A DNA stretch of 64,000 nt from contig NZ_QWDC01000002.1 in NCBI RefSeq assembly GCF_003432115.1, positions 1,454,878-1,518,877 of the forward strand, written 5' to 3'. The stretch's first letter is position 1; each line of letters starts with the position of its first letter. Below are positions 50,506 to 60,194 of the stretch, piece after piece. A program made the translations under genes and the position numbers. The DNA comes from Mucilaginibacter conchicola (GTDB taxonomy: Bacteria; Bacteroidota; Bacteroidia; Sphingobacteriales; Sphingobacteriaceae). A model generated the notes under the pieces. The model ran no database searches and had not been told where the DNA came from. It saw nothing but the letters and a program-made list of their open reading frames with translations.

Positions 50506-52839
50506 TTACGGTTTTGCCACAGCTTTAGTGTACTTAGCTGTGCGGGCGTCTTTTATAACACCTTTCCAGTTTAAGCCGTAGCCAAAATCATAAACATGGC
50601 CTTCGGCATCTTTGTAGCACTTCATATCCAGTGGTACATCTTCAAACTGCGCCTCAACGGTAAGCATATCCAATGGCATTTGCATTGGCAACAGCGCCGA
50701 TGGCTCTGCTTTACCTGTTAAGATATCCAGGCTTGCCTGTCCCTGTACACCAAAATCGGCAATAATAGCTGCGGCGTTTTTCTCAAACTCGCCAAATACC
50801 ATTGGGTTGTTAAGGTTTACCGATACGATGACCGGTTTGCCTTTCATCTTGGCATAAGTATCATTCACCATAGCCAGGTCGGTAACGTTGGTTGATACAT
50901 CAGATTTGCCTTTGTAGCTGCGGTTGGTGGTTTTTTCCAATGGGTCGCCGCCGGCAAGGCTGGTTGCACGGGCAGTTTCTGCAGTGTATTTGCTGTATTG
51001 TAATGATACCGGCAAATAACCATTGCCGCCGTTTTTAACATCTTCCTCATCATAACCACCATGTCCTATCGGGCTGGCAATAAATACCAGTGCGTAGTCA
51101 GCCTCATCAGGGTTATCCGTTACTTTAAAGTACTTTTTAACGATATCCATATTTACCGGATACTCCAGTTTTTCGGGATAAGGCATCCCCAGGAAGTTTT
51201 TGCCCGCAGGCGTAAATTTCTTAGGCACGTAAACGGTTTTGCCACTTTGCAAAGGCAATACGCCGCCTTTGTTTTTCAGCATCACGATAGATTTTAGCTG
51301 CGCCTGGTAACCGGCATCCATAAACTCGGGTTTGCCTACGGTTTGTTTGGTTTGCTCAGGATCTAAGTAAGGGTTCTCGAACAATCCGGTACGGAAGCTG
51401 CCGCGAAGCAAACGCACGGCAGATTGCTCAAAGCGTTCGCGCATCCATTTTTCTCCGTGCTCTTTAACGCCCATTTTGTAGGCATCCAATACTGGTGCCA
51501 TATCGTTGTTACCGCCAAACTGGTCAACACCGGCCATTAATATTTTGTAGTGGCGTTCGGCAAGGGTGGCTTTTTCCATCCCCCATGATTTGCCAGAGAG
51601 GAAGCTGTTGATCACTGTTTCGTCGCCGGTAACCAGCCAATCGGTACATACCACGCCATCGTAATGATACTTGTTGCGTAACAGATCGGTGATGATGTAT
51701 TTGTTGTAGTTGTTGGCCACGTTCTCGTGGTTTTTGGTATCCTGGTTAAAGCTGATGGTGTAATAAGGCATCACAGCAGCAGCCATTTTGGTTTTGCCAT
51801 CAAGTTTAAACGCACCCTCGGTAAAAGGGATCATGTGCTGCGCAAAGTTTTTACCCGGATACACGGCATATTTACCGAAACCGTAATGCGCATCGCGGCC
51901 ACCCTCGCCAGCACCGCCGCCCGGCCAGTGTTTTACCATGGCGTTTACGCTGTTAAAGCCCCAGCCATCTTTAATTTCTTTATCGCCTGTTGAGGTTTGG
52001 AAACCATCAATGTAAGCACGTGCCATATCAGCAGCCAGCCAAGGGTTTTCACCAAAGGTACCGCTAACGCGGTTCCAGCGCGGGTCGCTGGCCATATCAA
52101 CTTGTGGCGAAAGTGCTGTGGCAATACCCAGCGCACGATACTCCTGCGCAGCTATATGCCCAAAGTTTTGCGTAACCGCCGGGTCAAAAGTAGCTGCTAA
52201 GCCCAAAGAGCCGGGCCACATAGAGATAGCCCCGCCCGCACCGCCATTATACTCGGCTGTAGCAATGGTGCCATTGCGCGGATCGGAACTGTTATTGGCA
52301 GGTATACCGAAACCAACGCCTTCTACATAAGCCTGTACGTTGTTGCTCCATTTGGCAGCAACCTCGGGGCTTTGTACCGAGGTTACCAGCACGTGGCGCA
52401 CGTTATCATCCTTCAAAAACTTACGTTGCTGGTCTGAAAGATCGTACGGGTTAGCGCCGCTTTCATTGAAAGGTTTGCCATTGTTATAGGTACCTGCAAA
52501 AGGCCCCATGGGGATGGAAGGGATCATCTGGTGGCGGCTATAGAGCATTAAACCGGCAATTTGCTCAACGCTTAGTTTACTGGCCAGGTCTTTTGCACGC
52601 TCATCAACCGGTAAGCGCCAGTCTTCATATTTATCAAGCTTGCCGTTTTTGTTGAGGTCTTTAAATGCGAGACCATCAACGGTGAGTATTTTTACGCCCG
52701 AAGTGGTGGAATAACCAAGCCTTTGGCCTTTTGGGTTTGATACGATAGCTATATCGCCATGTGTAACTTGCGACCATTGGTTTTGCGCAGAAGCCATGGC
52801 AGGCAGCAATGCGAGCAGCAGCAGGTAATTTTTTCTCAT
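50506..52839 (-). CDS. glycoside hydrolase family 3 (beta-glucosidase type)
   Basis: A 777-residue secreted protein ('MRKNYLLLLALLPAMASAQ' signal). The N-terminal GH3 barrel holds 'SMWPGSLGLAATFDP', 'PQVDMASDPRWNRVSGTFGE' and the nucleophile Asp in 'YDGVVCTDWLVTGDE'. The C-terminal GH3 domain follows ('SIVMLKNKGGVLPLQS', 'DYALVFIASPIGHG'). It releases terminal beta-linked sugars from plant or microbial glycans. It precedes the carboxylesterase on the same strand, suggesting joint saccharide deesterification and hydrolysis. Confidence 0.94.
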   Translation of the reverse strand: MRKNYLLLLALLPAMASAQNQWSQVTHGDIAIVSNPKGQRLGYSTTSGVKILTVDGLAFKDLNKNGKLDKYEDWRLPVDERAKDLASKLSVEQIAGLMLYSRHQMIPSIPMGPFAGTYNNGKPFNESGANPYDLSDQQRKFLKDDNVRHVLVTSVQSPEVAAKWSNNVQAYVEGVGFGIPANNSSDPRNGTIATAEYNGGAGGAISMWPGSLGLAATFDPAVTQNFGHIAAQEYRALGIATALSPQVDMASDPRWNRVSGTFGENPWLAADMARAYIDGFQTSTGDKEIKDGWGFNSVNAMVKHWPGGGAGEGGRDAHYGFGKYAVYPGKNFAQHMIPFTEGAFKLDGKTKMAAAVMPYYTISFNQDTKNHENVANNYNKYIITDLLRNKYHYDGVVCTDWLVTGDETVINSFLSGKSWGMEKATLAERHYKILMAGVDQFGGNNDMAPVLDAYKMGVKEHGEKWMRERFEQSAVRLLRGSFRTGLFENPYLDPEQTKQTVGKPEFMDAGYQAQLKSIVMLKNKGGVLPLQSGKTVYVPKKFTPAGKNFLGMPYPEKLEYPVNMDIVKKYFKVTDNPDEADYALVFIASPIGHGGYDEEDVKNGGNGYLPVSLQYSKYTAETARATSLAGGDPLEKTTNRSYKGKSDVSTNVTDLAMVNDTYAKMKGKPVIVSVNLNNPMVFGEFEKNAAAIIADFGVQGQASLDILTGKAEPSALLPMQMPLDMLTVEAQFEDVPLDMKCYKDAEGHVYDFGYGLNWKGVIKDARTAKYTKAVAKP

Positions 52840-52895
52840 AAAAAATAGCAGCTTAAGGTAAGCGGTATGGGTTTTATTGGTTATCAGACCGTTGT

Positions 52896-52947
52896 ATTGT
52901 GTCTGTTGTACACAATGCTAAATATTATATTTGATACTTGCAAGTAT
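52896..52947 (+). promoter_or_regulatory. candidate promoter and operator for heme oxygenase
   Basis: A -7 box TATATTTG (52926-52933) is followed immediately by a perfect palindrome ATACTTGCAAGTAT (52934-52947), just where transcription would start. A second inverted repeat ATTGTGT/ACACAAT (52896-52902, 52910-52916) lies just upstream. The upstream TTG is 17 bases from the -7 box, shorter than usual. Repressor control is inferred. Confidence 0.45.
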
Positions 52948-52981
52948 TGATTAATTTTACCCGCTACCAAATTTGAAAAAC

Positions 52982-53554
52982 ATGCTATCAGAAAAACTGA
53001 AAGAAGAAACCAAGCAAAATCACCAGATATTAGAGAAAGCCCTTGTAGGTAATTTAAAAGCTATCCGCAACCAGGGCGAATACGTAGAGTTGCTAAAGTT
53101 GTTCTACGGCTATTTCGGCGGACTGGAAGAAAGCATCGCCCAAAGCATCGACCCCAACCTGTTGCCTGATAATGCAGAGCGCAGAAAGATAGAATATATA
53201 GCTAACGATATTGAAGCTTTAGGCGGCGATGTTCCTGCGAAAGCAGAAGGTGCCGATCTGCCACGTATCCAAAGCCATTTGGAAGCCTTAGGTGCTTTGT
53301 ACGTGATAGAAGGATCAACCCTTGGCGGCAAGATCATCAGTAAAATGATGCAGCAGCAATTGGGGCTTAGCGGCGATGGGCTCAGCTTCTTCTCGGGCTA
53401 CGGCGACCGCACCGAACAGATGTGGAATACCTTTAAAGATGTGCTGAACGCGCAGGCAGAAAACCCAGAACAAGAAGCCGCGGTAATAGCAGCAGCCAAC
53501 CAAACTTTCTTAAAATTTGGCGACTGGTTTGCAAAGCATCAGCAAACTGCTTAG
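52982..53554 (+). CDS. biliverdin-producing heme oxygenase
   Basis: The ATG at 52982 gives 190 residues, nearly all helical. His14 in 'KQNHQILEKAL' is the likely proximal heme ligand and 'LYVIEGSTLGGKII' the distal-helix glycine motif of BphO/HO-like enzymes. It opens heme to biliverdin, the chromophore of the bacteriophytochrome encoded convergently, with stop codons overlapping by 4 bases. A palindromic operator lies in front. Confidence 0.88.
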   Translation: MLSEKLKEETKQNHQILEKALVGNLKAIRNQGEYVELLKLFYGYFGGLEESIAQSIDPNLLPDNAERRKIEYIANDIEALGGDVPAKAEGADLPRIQSHLEALGALYVIEGSTLGGKIISKMMQQQLGLSGDGLSFFSGYGDRTEQMWNTFKDVLNAQAENPEQEAAVIAAANQTFLKFGDWFAKHQQTA

Positions 53555-55770
53555 TCGGCAGTGTTTTTGTTAAAGGCGATATAGAACGTACTACCCTGGC
53601 CAAGTTCGCTATCCACCCAGATCTTTCCGCGGTGTTTTTCGATAATGCGCTTCACAATGGCCAAGCCAACCCCAGTGCCTTCGATATCGCCAACATTATC
53701 CATGCGATTGAATAGTTCAAAAATGCGTGGCAGTTGTTTGATATCTATACCTAAGCCGTTATCGGTAATGGAGTAAACCACTTCGCGGTCGTTCTCGGTA
53801 GCATCTATAATTACTTTTTGCGGACTGGTTTTCTTGGAGTACTTGATAGCATTACTTATCACATTGGCAAATACCTGCGATACCATCACCGGGTCGCCGC
53901 TGATGGCAGGGGTGTTTTTGATAGTTACAACAGACGGCTCAACCTCATATACCAACAATAATTCACGTACATGGTCCTCAATCAAAGTTTTGGTATCAAT
54001 CTCGGTTGATACCAACTCAGAACGGCCAATACGCGAGTAATCCAATACCTCGGCAATCATGTTGTTCATTTTATCGGCGCCGGCATTGATACGCTCTAAG
54101 GCACGTATAGCCTGCGGCGTAAGGTTCTTATCACGAAGCAAAATTTGCGCATAGCTTTTAACAGCCGTCAACGGATTCTTCAGATCGTGCGAGATGGTGT
54201 AGCTGAAGGTATCCAACTCTTCGTAGGCTTGTTTCAGTTTCTCGTTCAATAATCGGATGGCACCGGCTTTTTGATTAAGTGCATAAGCTATCTCGCTACG
54301 CAGGCGAATAACAGACTTTACTTCCTCATTACTCCACGATGCTGATGTGGCTGTGATGGTTTCAGACCATTCCTCGAACGAGTTACGTGGCGATATAATG
54401 CGGTTGCCGTTGGCATCCGTCTCAATATTTTTCTCCGGGTTACCGGCCCACTTCACCGTCTTTAATTGCTCAGGCTTAAACCAAAGCACATATTCATCCA
54501 GCTCGCGCGATAGGGTGGATACCATCAAACCCGATGCAATATCCTTATATTTTGCAGCTGCCGGATAAATTGCCGAAAGCTTGCCGGTATAATAAAGCGA
54601 ATCGATAATATTGGCCTTTACCCAGGTAACCAGCTCTTTCAGCTGTTCATCATCGGGCGTGTTGCCTAATTTGATCACATTGTTCTCCAGCATCAAAACT
54701 GCGCCGCCTGCGTCTACCACATCAAGCAGTGAGGTATCATGGGCCGTTAACGCGAACTCGATGCCGTTATCTTTCAGCATCAGGCGGCTTAGCTGGTCAA
54801 CGGCGTTTTTAAATTTATCAGATACCTGCTGGTTCTCCTCATCCTGCCTAAACTCTAATGCAGATGACAGGATCTGCCCGATGAGTTTTGCCGACTCGCG
54901 TGAGCGGAAATCAATAAACCTTGGCGTGTAATTGTGGCAGGCTATTAAACCCCAAAGCTCCTGTTTGTACATCAACGAGATGCTGAAGCTTGATGCCACT
55001 TCCATGTTTTTCAGATACTGGATATGGATGGGCGATACCGCACGCAACTGCGAGTTGGTGAGATCTAAATTGCTGCCTGCATTATCTGCCGCGGTGATGA
55101 TAGCGCTTGGCTGCGTATATACATCGGCAATTAAGCGGGTAAAGTTCTTTTTATAAAGCTCTCGGGCCTGTTTGGGTATGTCTGATGCGGGGTAGTGCAG
55201 GCCTAACCATGGCTCAAGCTCATCGTTTTTTGCTTCGGCAACCACTTCGCCGTGGCCGTCCTCGGCAAAGCGGTACACCATTACACGATCATACCCTATA
55301 ACGCTTTTCACTTGTGCTGCACTGTTATTTAACAGGTTCTGCAGGTTTTTATCCGCCAGCATCTCGGAGATAGAGCGGCCTATGGTGCGCTGTATATCGG
55401 TACTGCTGTCAGAGCGTGCAGGTTCAAACTCAAGCAGGTAGTTATCGTCAGAATCGGAAATGATGAGGTGATAAGCCTGGCCATGTATATCGGTATTAAA
55501 AGGGTTGGTTTGCTCAAACCCATTTGTTTTACCGAAGGATAGTAATTGATTAATGAAATTAAATGGCTCGTTATTGCCAATTAACGGCTCGATGGTGCCA
55601 ATATGCTGCCCCAATAAAACATCGGGCACATCTTTTAAATACGTCTTTACATTTTCACTGTGATAAGTGATCTCGCCTTTACGATTGATAGCGATAAGGA
55701 AGCCATGAGACTGGATACTGCCGGGGATGTGGATGGGTTCGCGGTCGCAGTTGGTTAGATCAATATTCAA
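53551..55770 (-). CDS. bacteriophytochrome histidine kinase
   Basis: A 739-residue protein: PAS (about 1-120) with Cys8 as the expected biliverdin attachment site; GAF (about 130-310) with 'HYPASDIPKQAR' and 'WGLIACHNY', the PxSDIP-type and His motifs; PHY (about 320-500); HisKA ('SYTISHDLKNPLTAVKSYAQ'); HATPase_c ('SVVTIKNT', 'ADNGLGIDIKQLPRIFELFNRM'-like). It senses red and far-red light and phosphorylates a regulator not seen here. Biliverdin is made by the neighbouring heme oxygenase. Confidence 0.94.
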   Translation of the reverse strand: MNIDLTNCDREPIHIPGSIQSHGFLIAINRKGEITYHSENVKTYLKDVPDVLLGQHIGTIEPLIGNNEPFNFINQLLSFGKTNGFEQTNPFNTDIHGQAYHLIISDSDDNYLLEFEPARSDSSTDIQRTIGRSISEMLADKNLQNLLNNSAAQVKSVIGYDRVMVYRFAEDGHGEVVAEAKNDELEPWLGLHYPASDIPKQARELYKKNFTRLIADVYTQPSAIITAADNAGSNLDLTNSQLRAVSPIHIQYLKNMEVASSFSISLMYKQELWGLIACHNYTPRFIDFRSRESAKLIGQILSSALEFRQDEENQQVSDKFKNAVDQLSRLMLKDNGIEFALTAHDTSLLDVVDAGGAVLMLENNVIKLGNTPDDEQLKELVTWVKANIIDSLYYTGKLSAIYPAAAKYKDIASGLMVSTLSRELDEYVLWFKPEQLKTVKWAGNPEKNIETDANGNRIISPRNSFEEWSETITATSASWSNEEVKSVIRLRSEIAYALNQKAGAIRLLNEKLKQAYEELDTFSYTISHDLKNPLTAVKSYAQILLRDKNLTPQAIRALERINAGADKMNNMIAEVLDYSRIGRSELVSTEIDTKTLIEDHVRELLLVYEVEPSVVTIKNTPAISGDPVMVSQVFANVISNAIKYSKKTSPQKVIIDATENDREVVYSITDNGLGIDIKQLPRIFELFNRMDNVGDIEGTGVGLAIVKRIIEKHRGKIWVDSELGQGSTFYIAFNKNTAD

Positions 55771-55945
55771 AAGGTAGTTTATTAAAGGGTAAAATTTTAA
55801 ACAAATATGAAAAAATAATCATGGCAAACAAGGCCATTGATTTTTTAATTTAAACTGCAAGGTTGTTAAGCGTTTTTGGACGGTTTTTGTTTGAGTTATT
55901 TTGTGATGATAAACCAATATATTTGATATTAAAGACATTATAAAG

Positions 55946-56335
55946 ATGATGCAGAAACCGGAATCGGCCGATCAATATATCAGTAGTTTTCCTGCTGATA
56001 TTCAATCTTTGCTTAACCAAATGCGCCAAACCATCAAGCAAGCCGCGCCTGCCACGCAGGAGGTGATAAGTTACGGCATGCCTGCTTATAAACTGCACAG
56101 CGTGCTGGTATATTTTGCCGCGCAAAGCAAGCACATTGGTTTTTATCCCGGTGCGCAGGCCATAGTGGTTTTTGCCGATGAACTGAAAAATTACAAAACA
56201 TCAAAAGGTGCTATTCAGCTACCGTTGGATAAACCCCTGCCGCTTGATCTGGTAGCCCGCATAACCCAATACCGCATTGGTGAAGATAAGGAGATATTTG
56301 AAGCGCGGCAGGCAAAAAAGAAGGCTAAGAAATAA
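55946..56335 (+). CDS. DUF1801 (YdhG-like) protein
   Basis: A 129-residue protein with 'QYISSFPADIQSLLNQMRQTIKQAAP', 'EVISYGMPAYKL', 'HIGFYPG' and 'GAIQLPLDKPLPLDLVARI', all typical of DUF1801. Homologues in Bacillus are suggested to bind iron as frataxin-like scaffolds, though the evidence for this type is limited. It is convergent with the GH42-like gene, with one base between the stops. Confidence 0.88.
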   Translation: MMQKPESADQYISSFPADIQSLLNQMRQTIKQAAPATQEVISYGMPAYKLHSVLVYFAAQSKHIGFYPGAQAIVVFADELKNYKTSKGAIQLPLDKPLPLDLVARITQYRIGEDKEIFEARQAKKKAKK

Positions 56336-56336
56336 G

Positions 56337-58295
56337 CTATACCCACCTGATCACCATGGTTTCCTCTGCTTCAATACTCACATGATTGCCCCCAGCCTTA
56401 CCGCCGCAATTGGCAAATATCACCATGGGTTGCAGGTTAGGTTTTTGGGTGGTTAACGACAGCTCACAGCGCTCGTCAGATTTGTTGATGATGATGGTAA
56501 TGTATTCGCCATTGGCCGATAAGACTTTCATCATTAACCCCGGTTGCGGCTGGCTGAACCTGAATGGAACGTGTAGCGAATCATAGTTCAGCGCCTGTTG
56601 CAGAAACTCATTTAGCTGAGCGTAATCATCAAAAAGGCGGCTGCCTAAACCGGCCATCGTCGGTATCCACCAGGCAGTTCCTTTGCCATAATGGTTTACG
56701 GTAGCGTGCACTTCTTCGTTATTCAGCGCTATGGCTTTTGCAGTTGTTGGCTTCAGGATGCCTGTCCACTGAAATGCGGGTAATATGATATCTGATACTG
56801 TGGTTTCCTGCATGCCATCAATGGCTTTATATTCTAAAACGTCGGCACCCAAAACATCACGCAGCGGGAACCCGAGGCGCATGGTGCCAACGGCATTTTC
56901 ATCGTAGCAAGCGGTTAATCCGTCGCTTATCAATTTGCCGCCTTTCTCAACAAATGCGGTTAATAACGGCCAGTATTTGGATGGGATGGAGATCTGGTGC
57001 GCCAATATTATAGCTACACCATCATAGCTTTCTCTGCCGAAATCAAACTCGCTTATCTCCTTAAAGTTGGCTTGTACACCTACCTCATTTAGCGCCTCGA
57101 AATAGGCAATGGCCGATTTCATTACGCCCCCTTCATCCCGTCCTTCATAACTCTTGCCACCCATTTGCAGGGTTTTCTCTATCCATAAAGATTCGCGGGT
57201 GTACAGGATATTGATACCCGACTCTGCTTCTTTTGCATCGTTAAAAAAAGTATGATTGCTATTGATGGTGTCGATCACTTCCCGCGCGGCAATGAACCTG
57301 TCTGATGGTTCACTATGATAATTGAGCATGGCCCATTCGCCCGCCTCAATACCTGATGAGCGCGGATTAAGGCACCAGAAAATGGCGCCACGGCTTTCGG
57401 CACCTATGGCCGTCCAAAGCCATTGGGCTATCTCGTATTTAGTAGGGCAAAGCGACAGGAAGCCGCTGTAGGTATTGTTGCCGCCCTGTAGTTCGGTCAT
57501 AAACCAGGGTATTTCGCCTGCACCTGAGCGAATGATCTCGCAATTGGCGTTTACGGCCAAAGCATATTTTTGCCTTGGGAAATAATCAAAGTGCCAGCTG
57601 GCATGCGCCGAACCACCCAGGCTGGTCAGGAAGTTTCTCCACGCAGGGAAATCATACTCGGCTACATTCTTAAATATAGCGTGGTTATTTACGTGGATGA
57701 TACTGCCGGGATGGTGCTTGTGTATCTCATCAGTAAGCCACTGCAGGAACCAGGTATTGTACCAAAGGTGGAAACGCTCGTCGGCAAAATCAAAACGATC
57801 ATAACCGCCGCTGGTGTATTCGCTTTGCTTTTGAGCATCGCGCCACTCTTTGTACTTATCGGTAGCAAATTGTTCCTGAGGGAAAGAACCCACGCCCGGC
57901 TCGTTAACCGGTACCCAACCATAGCACGAAGGGAACTGTTTAAAGTGACCGACCACATTCTCTATATATTGAGAGATGGATTTGAGGTGATCTGCATCTT
58001 TCGGGAATTTCAGTCCGCCCAGATCAGTAAAAGCCGTACGCGGAAACAGGTTGCCATAAATTTTTATTCCGTATTTGTCTGCCGCTTTGTAGGCCGTATC
58101 AAACAAAGTATAGTCCCAGGTGCCACCGGCTTGGTGCATATAGGTTTCAAACAGGCGGATGCGTGTTACCAGCATGCCGGCCTCGCTCAAACGGCGAAAC
58201 CAAAGGTCTATTTCTTCGGCAGTTTGGCCGGGCTCAATAAAAACTTCGGCACCAAATAGTATGGGTGTGGCTTCTTGTTTGGTTGTATAGCTCAT
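56337..58295 (-). CDS. GH42-like beta-galactosidase family hydrolase
   Basis: A 652-residue protein without a signal peptide. The TIM-barrel half has acid/base Glu132 in 'GWVPVNEPGVG' and nucleophile Glu268 in 'WFMTELQGG'. A glutamine-amidotransferase-like (A4 type) domain follows ('GVAIILAHQISIPSKYWPLL', 'GGKLISDGL') and a C-terminal beta domain. It resembles GH42 beta-galactosidases, acting on galactose-containing oligosaccharides; the exact substrate is unproven. It is followed 1 base from DUF1801 on the other strand. Confidence 0.82.
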   Translation of the reverse strand: MSYTTKQEATPILFGAEVFIEPGQTAEEIDLWFRRLSEAGMLVTRIRLFETYMHQAGGTWDYTLFDTAYKAADKYGIKIYGNLFPRTAFTDLGGLKFPKDADHLKSISQYIENVVGHFKQFPSCYGWVPVNEPGVGSFPQEQFATDKYKEWRDAQKQSEYTSGGYDRFDFADERFHLWYNTWFLQWLTDEIHKHHPGSIIHVNNHAIFKNVAEYDFPAWRNFLTSLGGSAHASWHFDYFPRQKYALAVNANCEIIRSGAGEIPWFMTELQGGNNTYSGFLSLCPTKYEIAQWLWTAIGAESRGAIFWCLNPRSSGIEAGEWAMLNYHSEPSDRFIAAREVIDTINSNHTFFNDAKEAESGINILYTRESLWIEKTLQMGGKSYEGRDEGGVMKSAIAYFEALNEVGVQANFKEISEFDFGRESYDGVAIILAHQISIPSKYWPLLTAFVEKGGKLISDGLTACYDENAVGTMRLGFPLRDVLGADVLEYKAIDGMQETTVSDIILPAFQWTGILKPTTAKAIALNNEEVHATVNHYGKGTAWWIPTMAGLGSRLFDDYAQLNEFLQQALNYDSLHVPFRFSQPQPGLMMKVLSANGEYITIIINKSDERCELSLTTQKPNLQPMVIFANCGGKAGGNHVSIEAEETMVIRWV

Positions 58296-58365
58296 TACGT
58301 ATCAGCAAGCTGTTGCCCGCTAATAAATAACCTGCCATACCGCTAATGGTTTGCTAAAGCTGCCC

Positions 58366-58797
58366 TTAGGTGTGTATGTAGCTGTGCAGCTGCTCTATGG
58401 TTTCTTTTTGCGAGTGGATGGTCTCGTACACCACATCGTTAATAGAAATGATACCGCAAAGGCGCTGTTCGCGGTCAAAAACCGGCAGGTAGCGGATGTT
58501 GCGTTCGCTCATGATCAGCATACAATCATCAATTGACGACTCGGGCGTAATGTGCGGAAAGCCGTTGCTCATGATCTCGCCGGCGGTGGTATCATCAGAG
58601 TGTTTACCCATTAATATGATCTTACGGGCGTAATCGCGTTCGGTAACCAGGCCGGCATATTCGCCGTTCTCGTTCACTACTACCGAACCGATATTTTTAT
58701 CGGCCATCAGCTTTAAAACGTCTAATACAGTGGTTGTGGCAGGTACGGCAATAACATTGCTCCCCTTGCGGGCAAGGATGTGCTTTACGTTTTTCAT
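58366..58797 (-). CDS. two-CBS-domain protein
   Basis: A 143-residue protein made of two CBS domains: 'TTVLDVLKLMADKNIGSVVVNENGEYAGLVTERDYAR' and 'ESSIDDCMLIMSERNIRYLPVFDREQRLCGIISINDVV'. CBS pairs bind adenosine nucleotides and regulate partners. The partner is unknown. It is a chromosomal gene with no special features. Confidence 0.92.
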   Translation of the reverse strand: MKNVKHILARKGSNVIAVPATTTVLDVLKLMADKNIGSVVVNENGEYAGLVTERDYARKIILMGKHSDDTTAGEIMSNGFPHITPESSIDDCMLIMSERNIRYLPVFDREQRLCGIISINDVVYETIHSQKETIEQLHSYIHT

Positions 58798-58884
58798 ATT
58801 AACTCAGGTTTTGTTGGGAACCTCAAGTTAGAAAATAACTAATAGAAAAACAAGTAGTTAAGATGAATTAATAACGAATTAAAA

Positions 58885-59550
58885 TTAGCCGATTGGGATA
58901 ACCTTATCTTTTAATACGCCAAATATCCTGTCGGTTTTATGGCTTAGGATAGCCACCTTGCCGGTGAATTTGCCGAATGAAGGCAGTATGGCCTGATTTT
59001 TCCCGAAGGCAAAACAAGGCAGCGTAACACTTTGCCTGCCACGACCAACCAGGCTAACACCCGGATGGATATGTCCGCAAAGTACATAGCCGTTGTCCGC
59101 TTTTTTGGTGGCGTCAGGCAGTGGGTGGTGCAACATCAGGAAAGGGCCTATCGCCAGCTCTTTATGCAGGATGACACCCAGATCAGTATAATGTCTATCG
59201 CTGATGATATCGTGGTTACCTTTTATCAGGATGATCTCCACCTTAGGGAACTGACTGCGCCAGAGTACAAACCAATCCCAGTCGTTATTCATATCGCTGT
59301 GGAAAAGGTCGCCGAGGAAATAGATCTTTTCGGGCTGATACTCATAGATCAAATCTGAAAGTACCGCCAGATCATCCTGCTCCATATTGCGGGGAATAGC
59401 AATACCCGCCTTGCGAAAATGCCCAACCTTGCCAAAATGTACATCAGCCGCGATCAGCGCCTTCTCCTGTTTCCAGTAAATAGCTTTCTGTGGCAGCAAT
59501 AAAAGATCCTGATCTAAAAATTGAAAAGGGGTACCCGCACTCATCGTCAT
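58885..59550 (-). CDS. pdeM: PdeM-type metallophosphoesterase (ligase-associated DNA repair endonuclease)
   Basis: The ATG at 59550 (or 59544) is preferred over an upstream TTG at 59562. Metal-binding motifs: 'ALIAADVHFGK', 'FLGDLFHSD', 'LIKGNHD', and 'CGHIHPGVS'. The family is associated with DNA-ligase and helicase genes in a bacterial DNA-damage module; those partners are not adjacent here. Short C-terminal tail, length usual. Confidence 0.88.
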   Translation of the reverse strand: MTMSAGTPFQFLDQDLLLLPQKAIYWKQEKALIAADVHFGKVGHFRKAGIAIPRNMEQDDLAVLSDLIYEYQPEKIYFLGDLFHSDMNNDWDWFVLWRSQFPKVEIILIKGNHDIISDRHYTDLGVILHKELAIGPFLMLHHPLPDATKKADNGYVLCGHIHPGVSLVGRGRQSVTLPCFAFGKNQAILPSFGKFTGKVAILSHKTDRIFGVLKDKVIPIG

Positions 59551-59618
59551 AATCGGGGGCAAAGATAAGGGTTTTGGAAATTAGTGAATGGAGAGTGGTT
59601 TTACCTTGCATTTATTTT

Positions 59619-59735
59619 ACTCACCCCGCGGCACTTCGTGCGCGACCCTCTCTGCTTCGCAAAGAGGGTAAGAAATAAGTGTCCCCTCTCTACAAAGTAG
59701 AGAGGGGGGACGAGCGTAGCGATGTCGGGGTGAGT
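59619..59735. repeat. ACTCACCCCG-type long palindromic repeat
   Basis: Outer arms ACTCACCCCG... and ...CGGGGTGAGT enclose CCCTCTCTGC/AGAGGG and TCCCCTCTCTAC/GTAGAGAGGGGGGA. The same family as 38017-38164. Confidence 0.75.
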
Positions 59736-59756
59736 CAATTTTTGTAATATTGCTTG

Positions 59757-60083
59757 ATGGAAATTAAGCAGGCACAGCATCTTGTAGATAACTGGATCAA
59801 AACAACAGGGGTACGTTATTTTAACGAGTTGACCAACACGGCCATTTTAATGGAAGAGGTTGGCGAGGTGGCACGTATTATGGCCCGGCAGTATGGCGAG
59901 CAATCGTTCAAGAAATCGGATACGGAAGTTAACCTTGCTGATGAGATGGCCGATGTGCTTTTTGTGCTGATATGCCTGGCTAACCAAACCGGCATTGATC
60001 TGACGGATGCGCTGGAGAAGAATTTGGAGAAGAAAAGTATCCGCGATGCAGACAGGCACAAAAGCAATGAGAAGTTAAAGTAA
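59757..60083 (+). CDS. MazG-like nucleotide pyrophosphohydrolase
   Basis: The ATG at 59757 gives 108 residues. 'AILMEEVGEVARIMARQYGEQ' and 'LADEMADVLFVLICLANQTGI' supply the ExxE...ExxD metal-binding helices of all-alpha NTP pyrophosphohydrolases. It should hydrolyse non-canonical or damaged nucleoside triphosphates. The gene follows the long repeat. Confidence 0.88.
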   Translation: MEIKQAQHLVDNWIKTTGVRYFNELTNTAILMEEVGEVARIMARQYGEQSFKKSDTEVNLADEMADVLFVLICLANQTGIDLTDALEKNLEKKSIRDADRHKSNEKLK

Positions 60084-60139
60084 AGTATTCGGAATATAAA
60101 TTCGATAAAAATATATAAACAAAATATAATTCTGTTTTA

Positions 60140-60172
60140 TTTGTTTTTTCGGAATTTTATAATGTAAATTTG
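60140..60172 (+). promoter_or_regulatory. promoter of the DUF4349 gene
   Basis: TTTG (60140-60143) and TAAATTTG (60165-60172) are separated by 21 bases, a close fit to the Bacteroidota consensus. The ATG lies 22 bases downstream. Confidence 0.75.
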
Positions 60173-60194
60173 ATTCAGCCAATCAATTTATATT

